NCBI GenBank assembly: GCA_023268575.1
Contig: JALRCL010000996.1
Span: 1 to 6,366 of the forward strand
DNA from: Patulibacter sp.
GTDB lineage: Bacteria > Actinomycetota > Thermoleophilia > Solirubrobacterales > Solirubrobacteraceae
Direction: 5' to 3'
DNA length: 6,366 nucleotides
Positions 1 to 4,493 of the stretch are shown here, in pieces. The notes beneath the pieces were generated by a model. That model made no database searches, was not told the origin of the DNA, and saw nothing but the letters and a program-made list of their open reading frames with translations. The position numbers and the translations under genes are program-made. Each line of letters begins with the position of its first letter. The first letter of the stretch is position 1.

Positions 1-819
1 GGCGGCGGGCTCGTGCTCGCGGCGGCCGCCGCGGCGCTCCTGGAGCGCACGGACCATCGTGCTCGGGACGTCCGGCGGTTCCTGCGGGCCGTCCCGGCAC
101 CGCTGCTCGCCGGGGTCCCCGTCGAGCGGGTCGCCGACGGCTTCGATCTGCCGCCGCGGACCCGCGAGGCGTTCCGCACGCTCCAGATCCAGCTCGACCT
201 CGACGTCGCACCCGACCGGGAGGCGGGGCGACCGCGGTGCCTGCTCGTCACGAGCGCGAGCTCCGGCGACGGCAAGACGACGGCGACCGTCAACCTCGCG
301 CACGCGCTGCTGAGCGCCGGGCACCGGGTGCTCGTCGTGGACTTCGACGTGCGGAAGCCCGATCTCGCGGAGCGCGCGGGCCTCGAGCAGGACCCCGCCG
401 CGACGCTGTCGCGGAGCCTGGAGGCGCACGCCGACGTCGCGGGCCTGGTCCGCGCCGCGCCGCAGCTGCCGCTGCTCGAGGTCCTGCAGGTCGGGCGGGG
501 CCCGGGCGACGTCGTGGTGCTGCCGCGGCTGTCGGAGCGGCTGCGCGAGGTGCTGGAGGGGGACCTCGGCGCCGTCGACTACGTGCTCGTCGACGCGCCG
601 CCGCTGGGCGAGGTCGGAGACGCACTGCGGATCACCGAGTGGGTGCGCGAGGTGCTGCTCATCGGACGCGTGGGGCGGACCGACGAGCGGGCGCTCGATG
701 CGCTCGGCGGCCTGCTGCGCCGATCCACCGTGACGCCCGTGGGGTGGGTGATCCACGGCGCGCCGGTGGCGGCCTCTCCGTACGACGCGCCGCCCGGCCA
801 CCGCGGGGCGGGCAGCTGA
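1..819 (+). CDS. Polysaccharide co-polymerase / CpsD-CapB-type tyrosine autokinase, 3' part
   Basis: The gene is cut by the left edge; the frame is open from base 1, so no start can be assigned. The first residues (GGLVLAAAAAALLERTD) look like the end of the second membrane helix of a Wzz-type chain-length domain, followed by the usual basic ERTDHRARD stretch. A cytoplasmic P-loop kinase domain follows: Walker A SSGDGKTT (Lys at 274-276), Walker A' VLVVDFDVRKPD (Asp at 340-342) and Walker B YVLVDAPP (Asp at 592-594). This order is typical of bacterial tyrosine kinases that control export and chain length of exopolysaccharide or capsule. Such kinases usually end in a tyrosine cluster that is autophosphorylated; here the tail (SPYDAPPGHRGAGS) has one tyrosine. 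Walker A' has Phe between its two Asp where Ala is common. A non-kinase ATPase regulator of the same fold is the main alternative. The gene is convergent with a histidine kinase 16 bp downstream. Confidence 0.9.
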   Translation, partial: GGGLVLAAAAAALLERTDHRARDVRRFLRAVPAPLLAGVPVERVADGFDLPPRTREAFRTLQIQLDLDVAPDREAGRPRCLLVTSASSGDGKTTATVNLAHALLSAGHRVLVVDFDVRKPDLAERAGLEQDPAATLSRSLEAHADVAGLVRAAPQLPLLEVLQVGRGPGDVVVLPRLSERLREVLEGDLGAVDYVLVDAPPLGEVGDALRITEWVREVLLIGRVGRTDERALDALGGLLRRSTVTPVGWVIHGAPVAASPYDAPPGHRGAGS

Positions 820-838
820 GCGGCCGCCCGGGAGCTCA
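817..838. terminator. Short inverted repeat joining two convergent stop codons
   Basis: TGAGC (817-821) and GCTCA (834-838) are inverted repeats with a 12-nt GC-rich loop. The TGA stop of the autokinase gene lies in the left arm, and the stop of the convergent histidine kinase (TGA read on the minus strand) lies in the right arm. A 5-bp stem is weak and there is no T tract, so a role as bidirectional terminator is only a suggestion. Confidence 0.25.
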
Positions 839-1564
839 ACGGGGCAGGTCGATCTCGACCGCCGTGCCTTCGCCGGGGGCGCTGCGCACGCGCCAGCGCC
901 CCCCGCTGGCCCGGATCCGCCGGTCGAGCGCCCGCAGGCCGAGGTGCCCGTCGACCGCCGCTGCCGCCGCCGCGTCGGGAGGCATGCCCCGTCCGTCGTC
1001 GGCGACGGTCAGGCGCACGCTGCGACCGATGGCCACCGCGCGCACGACGATGCGGTGCGGGTCGCCGTGCTTGAGGGCGTTGCCGACGAGCTCCGCCGCC
1101 GCCCCGACCATGATCCCGGACCGCAGCTCGTCGATGCCGTCGGTCTCGACGGCGATCGGGACCCCGCTGCGTGCGGTGAGGCGGACGGCCAACGACCGCA
1201 GGGCATCGTCGAGGGGCTCGCGGGCGTCCTCGGGGTAGGTGTCGACGGCGAGCGAGCGCAACGATCGGACGGACTCCTCCAGCGACTCCAGCGCGTCGCT
1301 GGCCTCCTCGGGCAGTCCGCCGGGGCTGCGCTCGCGGAGCTCCACGAGGTCCTGCCGGGCGCTGATCAATGATTGGAGCGGCCCGTCGTGCAGCTGGAGC
1401 GCCAGGCGCTCGCGCAGGTCGTGCTCGGTCTGCAGCACCTCGCCACGCAGCCGCCGGTGCCCGGACCAGCTCCACGCGGCCGCCCCGAGGGCGAGCGAGA
1501 GCCCGGTCAGCGCAGCGACCTGCCCGCGACGCGGTCTCCACCGTTGATCGCGACCGACGCTCAC
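836..1564 (-). CDS. NarL-family (HisKA_3) sensor histidine kinase, small, single membrane helix
   Basis: A 242-residue membrane kinase expected to autophosphorylate on His and pass phosphate to a response regulator. A basic N-terminus (MSVGRDQRWRPRRG) precedes one hydrophobic helix at about 15-34, then a short coiled stretch. The HisKA_3 dimerisation motif LQLHDGPLQS carries phospho-acceptor His59 and Asp60. The ATP-binding domain keeps its boxes: N-box ELVGNALKH with Asn162, G1 box ADDGRG at 188-193, G2 box GHLGL at 206-210, and a C-terminal GGRW...GEGTAVEIDLP. There is no extracellular loop or PAS/GAF domain, so no sensor is visible. The start is GTG at 1562-1564; no Shine-Dalgarno is seen, but TACGTT lies 6 nt upstream, which suggests a leaderless mRNA. 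It is divergent from the NarL/FixJ regulator at 1657, its likely partner. A low-complexity Ala run (about 198-203) sits between the G1 and G2 boxes. Confidence 0.93.
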   Translation of the reverse strand: MSVGRDQRWRPRRGQVAALTGLSLALGAAAWSWSGHRRLRGEVLQTEHDLRERLALQLHDGPLQSLISARQDLVELRERSPGGLPEEASDALESLEESVRSLRSLAVDTYPEDAREPLDDALRSLAVRLTARSGVPIAVETDGIDELRSGIMVGAAAELVGNALKHGDPHRIVVRAVAIGRSVRLTVADDGRGMPPDAAAAAAVDGHLGLRALDRRIRASGGRWRVRSAPGEGTAVEIDLPR

Positions 1565-1570
1565 GACGAC

Positions 1571-1576
1571 AACGTA
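1571..1576 (-). promoter_or_regulatory. -10-like hexamer TACGTT, possible leaderless promoter of the histidine kinase
   Basis: On the minus strand TACGTT (TANNNT form) is followed by 6 nt and then the GTG start. This spacing puts transcription start at or next to the start codon. No convincing -35 hexamer is present about 17 nt further upstream (the sequence there is CG repeats). Confidence 0.4.
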
Positions 1577-1619
1577 CTCGGGCGCAGGGCGACGCGCGGC
1601 GGCTCCGCGTCCCGCCCCC

Positions 1620-1648
1620 TTTCCGCGCGGACGCCGGGCGGCTACGCT
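1620..1648 (+). promoter_or_regulatory. Possible leaderless promoter of the NarL/FixJ regulator (TTTCCG - 17 - TACGCT)
   Basis: TTTCCG at 1620-1625 and TACGCT at 1643-1648 are separated by exactly 17 nt, and 8 nt separate the -10-like element from the ATG at 1657. The -35 match is weak (3 of 6 to TTGACA), but the -10 has the TANNNT form. With no Shine-Dalgarno before the ATG, a leaderless transcript is the simplest reading. Confidence 0.4.
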
Positions 1649-1656
1649 GGCCGCGC

Positions 1657-2301
1657 ATGTCGTCGTCCTCGCCCGTCACGACCGTCGTCGCCGACGATCA
1701 CCCGATCTTCCTGGAGGGACTGCTCGGCGGGTTGCGGACGCGGGACGACATCGAGGTCGTCGGCCATGCCTCCGACGGCGGCGCCGCGCTGCAGCTCATC
1801 CGCGATCTGCGGCCGGCGGTGGCGGTGCTCGACCTGCGGCTGCCGACCCTCACGGGCATCGAGGTGCTGCGGGCGGTCCGCCGCGACGCGTTGGACACGC
1901 GGGTCCTGATCCTGTCCGGCGAGCTCCTCACCTCGGCGGTCTACGAGGCCGTCCAGACGGGGGTCGACGGGTACCTCACGAAGGATGCCGACCGCCGCGA
2001 GATCGGCCAGGCGATCGTGACGATCGCGCGCGGCGGCACGGTGCTGGCTCCCGAGGCGCAGGCCGCGCTGAGCGTCGAGGTCCGCGGCCGCGCGCACGAC
2101 GATGCCCCGGTCCTCTCCCCACGCGAGCGCGAGGTCCTCCGGATGATCGCCGACGGCCTCTCGGGTCCCGAGATCGCCGCGGGCCTCCAGATCGGCACGG
2201 CGACGGTGAAGACCCACACCCAGAAGATCTACGAGAAGCTCGGCGTCTCGGAGCGCGCGGCGGCAGTGGCCGTCGCCATGCGCCGGCGGCTCCTGGAGTA
2301 G
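1657..2301 (+). CDS. NarL/FixJ-family DNA-binding response regulator
   Basis: A 214-residue two-component transcription regulator. The receiver domain (about 7-125) has acidic pair Asp13-Asp14 (VADDHP), phospho-acceptor Asp59 (AVLDLRLP), switch Ser87 (LILSGE) and Lys109 (YLTKDA). A LuxR-type helix-turn-helix follows at about 153-210: LSPREREVLRMIADGLS, then EIAAGLQIGTATVKTH as the recognition part and IYEKLGV. The reading frame is open further upstream, but only ATG 1657 gives a receiver beginning at the usual distance from the first beta strand, and a -10-like TACGCT sits 8 nt before it. The gene is divergent from the NarL-type kinase at 836-1564, its probable phosphodonor, and convergent with the second kinase gene ending at 2359. 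All residues needed for phosphorylation are present. Target genes are not evident. Confidence 0.95.
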   Translation: MSSSSPVTTVVADDHPIFLEGLLGGLRTRDDIEVVGHASDGGAALQLIRDLRPAVAVLDLRLPTLTGIEVLRAVRRDALDTRVLILSGELLTSAVYEAVQTGVDGYLTKDADRREIGQAIVTIARGGTVLAPEAQAALSVEVRGRAHDDAPVLSPREREVLRMIADGLSGPEIAAGLQIGTATVKTHTQKIYEKLGVSERAAAVAVAMRRRLLE

Positions 2302-2302
2302 C

Positions 2303-2347
2303 GCCCGGCCGCCGGGCCGAGCATCGGCGCCCTGCGGTCGCCGGGCG
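2303..2347. terminator. GC-rich hairpins between convergent genes (candidate bidirectional terminator)
   Basis: The 57-bp gap between the regulator stop (2301) and the kinase stop (2359) holds a perfect palindrome, GCCCGGC/GCCGGGC (2303-2309 with 2311-2317), which can fold with a 3-nt loop. A second hairpin pairs CGCCC (2328-2332) with GGGCG (2343-2347). No T run follows on either strand. Position between two convergent 3' ends supports a terminator role. Confidence 0.45.
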
Positions 2348-2358
2348 ATCAGCTTCGG

Positions 2359-3576
2359 TCACGCGTCGTGCGGGGACCCGGCGCGCTCCTGCGGCCGCGG
2401 GACGACGACGCGCACGACCTGCTCGCCCGTCAGCGAGCGCGCGGAGGTGACGTGGCCCCCGACGGCGAGCGAGCGCGTGGCGATCTGCCACAGGGCGGCC
2501 TCGCGTCCCGGCGCCTCCTCGATCCCGAGCGCGATCCGCGCGTCCTCGTACCGCACGACGAGCTCGAGCTCGTCGTCGTTCGCGTGGGCCTCGACGGTCG
2601 CGCCGCCCGACGGTCTCGCCCCCTCCACGGTGCGCAGCAGGTCGCGGGCGCTCGTCAGCAGGACCGGGTGCTCGAGGTCGTCGAAGGTCGCGTCGACGTC
2701 GAGGCCGACCGGGACGCCGGTCCGGTGGGTCGTCTCCTCGGCCATCCGGCGAAGGGCATCGCCGACGGACGCGCCGTCCTCGTCGGAGCGCAGGAGCGCG
2801 ATCGTCTCGCGGAGCCGCGCCGATGCCGCCACCAGCGCCTCGCGGCTCTCGTGCAGCCGCGAGGGCTCGCCGTCGAGGGCCTCCGCGATGTCCTGCTTGC
2901 TGGCGACGATGATCTGGAGGACGTCGTCGTGGAGCAGGTCGGCCAACCGCCGTCGCTCGGCGTCCTGCGCCTGCTTCGTCTGCTTCAGCAGATCCCGTAC
3001 GGAGGCGGAGAGCTGCTCGATCCGGTGCGCGCGTCGTCGCCGCTCGCCGGCGAGGAAGCACGACAGCATTCCGCCCCAGCTGATGGCGAGCTCGAGCGAC
3101 AGCAGGACGCTCGTGCCGGACCACGCCGGGTGCGTCGGCGGGTCGATCGACCAAGCGGCGGGTGCGACGACCATCGCGGCCACCGTCAGGACGGCGATCT
3201 CCACCGTCGTCAGGGAGGGTCCGAAGGCGAGCGGGATCGCGGCCAGGCAGAGCAGGACGAGAATGGTGCCGCGGGGCGTGGCGGCGGCGCCGAGCCCGAT
3301 CAGCGCGACGTCGCTCGCCGCCACGGCCAGCGGCGGCACGCGGCGGCTCGGCGCTGAGAGCAGCAGGCCGGAGACGCCGAGGCCGAGCGCCGCGGCGACC
3401 GTGACGGCCACCGCCAGCGGGGTGCCGTCGCCCGTCGCCGCCCCGAAGGCGAGGAGCGCGGCGGCGAGGACGCCGGTGGCGACGGGAACGCCCTCGGCGG
3501 GGCGGAGCGCCGCCCGGTGCAGGACGCCGATCCACCGAAGGCGCCTGCGGTCCTCAGGCGGCGGGAGGGGCCGCAT
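2359..3576 (-). CDS. Six-helix membrane sensor kinase, HisKA_3 type, with degenerate ATP-binding domain
   Basis: A 405-residue protein. Six hydrophobic segments at about 31-48, 53-74, 82-98, 103-119, 123-142 and 154-176 form an integral membrane sensor. A charged helix (177-210, ERRRRAHRIEQLSASVRDLLKQ) leads into the dimerisation motif ERRRLADLLHDDVLQ with phospho-acceptor His216. The C-terminal domain aligns to HATPase_c in layout but lacks key residues: the N-box Asn is Thr316 (RDLLRTVEGA), the G1 box is YEDARIALG (Asp345 kept, glycines lost), and the G2 GxG is replaced by GREAALWQIA. The final LAVGGHVTSA...VVRVVVP is kept. ATP binding is therefore doubtful; it may be a phosphatase, a receptor subunit phosphorylated in trans, or a diverged kinase. 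The start ATG has GAAGG (3585-3589) 8 nt upstream. It overlaps the 3' end of the receiver gene by 23 bp, implying translational coupling. Confidence 0.9.
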   Translation of the reverse strand: MRPLPPPEDRRRLRWIGVLHRAALRPAEGVPVATGVLAAALLAFGAATGDGTPLAVAVTVAAALGLGVSGLLLSAPSRRVPPLAVAASDVALIGLGAAATPRGTILVLLCLAAIPLAFGPSLTTVEIAVLTVAAMVVAPAAWSIDPPTHPAWSGTSVLLSLELAISWGGMLSCFLAGERRRRAHRIEQLSASVRDLLKQTKQAQDAERRRLADLLHDDVLQIIVASKQDIAEALDGEPSRLHESREALVAASARLRETIALLRSDEDGASVGDALRRMAEETTHRTGVPVGLDVDATFDDLEHPVLLTSARDLLRTVEGARPSGGATVEAHANDDELELVVRYEDARIALGIEEAPGREAALWQIATRSLAVGGHVTSARSLTGEQVVRVVVPRPQERAGSPHDA

Positions 3577-3979
3577 CGGCGTCGCCTTCGGGTTCCGGGG
3601 CGTCGGCGCTGCCGCGCTGCCCCGCGTCGATGATCGCGTCGCAGAGCTCGCGCCGCGAGCGGTTCTTGTCCAGGCACGCCACCGCGCCGGCGCGGAGGGC
3701 CTCGACGGCGACCTCGTCGGCCGTCGCGCTGAGCACGACCAACGGCACGGCGGCGAGCTCGGGGTCGCGGGTCGCCTCGGCGACGACCCCCAGGCCGTCG
3801 AGCCGGGGCATGCGTGCGTCGATCACGGCGATGTCGGGGCGGTCGCTGCGCAGCGCCTCGAGCGCGGCGACGCCGTCGCCGGCCTGCGCCACGACGGTGG
3901 CCCGTCCGTCGCGTTCGAGCGCTCGCACGAGCCCGAGTCGGAACCGTTCGCTGTCGTCGGCGACGAGAATCCGGAGCAT
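3554..3979 (-). CDS. Stand-alone receiver-domain response regulator (no output domain)
   Basis: A 141-residue CheY-like protein made of one receiver. Conserved positions: acidic pair Asp8-Asp9 (ILVADDS), phospho-acceptor Asp54 (IAVIDARMP), switch Ser84 (VVLSAT) and Lys105 (CLDKN). The receiver ends near residue 122 and is followed by a short acidic/Ala/Pro tail (ADAPEPEGDADAAPPAA) with no DNA-binding or enzymatic domain. Such proteins act by protein contact or as phosphate sinks and relays. ATG 3977-3979 is chosen because the beta-1 strand begins at once and AGGA (3989-3992) lies 9 nt upstream; the open frame extends much further but has no homology-like content. It is the first gene of a two-gene unit with the membrane kinase, whose start lies inside its last codons. 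No TANNNT hexamer exists in the 445 bp upstream. Confidence 0.92.
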   Translation of the reverse strand: MLRILVADDSERFRLGLVRALERDGRATVVAQAGDGVAALEALRSDRPDIAVIDARMPRLDGLGVVAEATRDPELAAVPLVVLSATADEVAVEALRAGAVACLDKNRSRRELCDAIIDAGQRGSADAPEPEGDADAAPPAA

Positions 3980-4112
3980 CGTCGGAGGTCCTGGGACGGC
4001 GTGCCGCGGCGGCGCCCTCAGCGCCCGTCCGTCGGGGATGGGGACGCCCCGGCCCGGTGGCGTTCCGGGGGGCGACTGGGGAGGCACGCCCGACGGGGAC
4101 GGGACGCGGAGT

Positions 4113-4133
4113 GGGTGGGCGCGGGCATGGGGG
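4113..4133 (+). other. G-quadruplex motif (G3-T-G3-CGC-G3-CAT-G5)
   Basis: Four runs of three or more G with loops of 1, 3 and 3 nt meet the strictest quadruplex definition, and short loops favour a stable parallel fold. Further G runs lie on the same strand from 4067 to 4103 and from 4148 to 4157. It sits 134 bp before the receiver start, on that operon's template strand, and 361 bp before the thioester-protein start, on its coding strand. Confidence 0.6.
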
Positions 4134-4173
4134 AGCTCCGGTGGCGGCGGGGTGGGGCGTCGGCGCTTCGCGG

Positions 4174-4218
4174 TCACGGTCGTCGAGCACGACGTGAACG
4201 CCGTCGTGATGCGTGACG
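4174..4218. promoter_or_regulatory. CGTGA motif cluster with two mutually exclusive inverted repeats
   Basis: CGTGA occurs at 4193-4197, 4205-4209 and 4212-4216, and inverted (TCACG) at 4174-4178. TCACGGTCGT (4174-4183) pairs with ACGACGTGA (4189-4197) with one bulged G. CACGACG (4188-4194) also pairs perfectly with CGTCGTG (4202-4208) across 7 nt. The two folds share 4189-4194, so only one can form at a time. It could be an operator for a dimeric regulator or an RNA switch. Confidence 0.35.
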
Positions 4219-4410
4219 CGCAGCGGTCCTCTGGGCAGCGGCGTGTCGCTGCTGCTCGGCGATGTGTCTGCCGGACGCGGGGGATGCCCCCCTTCGACTT
4301 GGGCCGTGGACGCGCGGGATGGTCGTTCGACGGCCGGCGGCGGTCGGGACGACGCCGCGGGTCTCGAGCTCCGCGACCGAGACACGCGCCGGAGGCGAGC
4401 ACCCGCAGGG

Positions 4411-4477
4411 GGGCAGGCGGTGCGTACGCCCGACACGGAGTCCATTGCCCAGGGGCGACCGCGATTCGTGGGCGCCC
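4411..4477 (+). promoter_or_regulatory. Structured leader just upstream of the thioester-protein gene
   Basis: GGGCA (4411-4415) can pair with TGCCC (4446-4450), enclosing a hairpin GGCG/CGCC (4416-4419 with 4427-4430). A separate hairpin follows: GGGCG (4453-4457) with CGCCC (4473-4477), an A-G mismatch, then CCGC with GTGG around a GATTC loop. It ends 5 nt before the Shine-Dalgarno AGGAGG. GC-rich DNA makes chance stems common, and the consensus of no known riboswitch was recognised. Confidence 0.3.
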
Positions 4478-4482
4478 GTTCC

Positions 4483-4488
4483 AGGAGG
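4483..4488 (+). promoter_or_regulatory. Strong Shine-Dalgarno AGGAGG
   Basis: A perfect AGGAGG lies 5 nt before ATG 4494. It decides the start of the secreted thioester-domain protein, whose frame is otherwise open back to 3630. It is the strongest ribosome site in the window; the divergent histidine kinase and NarL/FixJ regulator have none. Confidence 0.85.
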
Positions 4489-4493
4489 TCCCG

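Larger units (their letters stand above)
3980..4493. other. 514-bp gene-free, G-rich intergenic region
   Basis: This lies between the receiver operon (minus) and the thioester-domain gene (plus). Open frames here are Arg/Pro/Gly/Ser-rich and show no domain, so I see no gene. The plus strand is strongly G-rich at about 4032-4160. TA does not occur until 4425, so standard -10 hexamers are absent for most of it. It holds a G-quadruplex motif, a CGTGA cluster, and several GC hairpins described separately, including GCAGCG/CGCTGC (4235-4240 with 4247-4252) and a GGGG-ATG-CCCC hairpin (4280-4290). Confidence 0.7.

Noticed and set aside
237..1238. 333-codon plus-strand open frame
   Set aside because: Arg-rich shadow of the autokinase gene that then runs antisense into the histidine kinase.
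1369..1656. Upstream extension of the NarL/FixJ regulator frame
   Set aside because: It would add about 96 Arg/Ala-rich residues antisense to the kinase gene; ATG 1657 gives a standard receiver N-terminus.
2447..4216. 589-codon plus-strand open frame opposite the second two-component unit
   Set aside because: Low-complexity Ser/Arg/Ala content without motifs, and opposed to two genes with clear domains and ribosome sites.
3630..4493. Upstream extension of the thioester-protein frame
   Set aside because: The signal peptide begins at ATG 4494 behind a perfect AGGAGG; the extension has no domain and overlaps the receiver gene.
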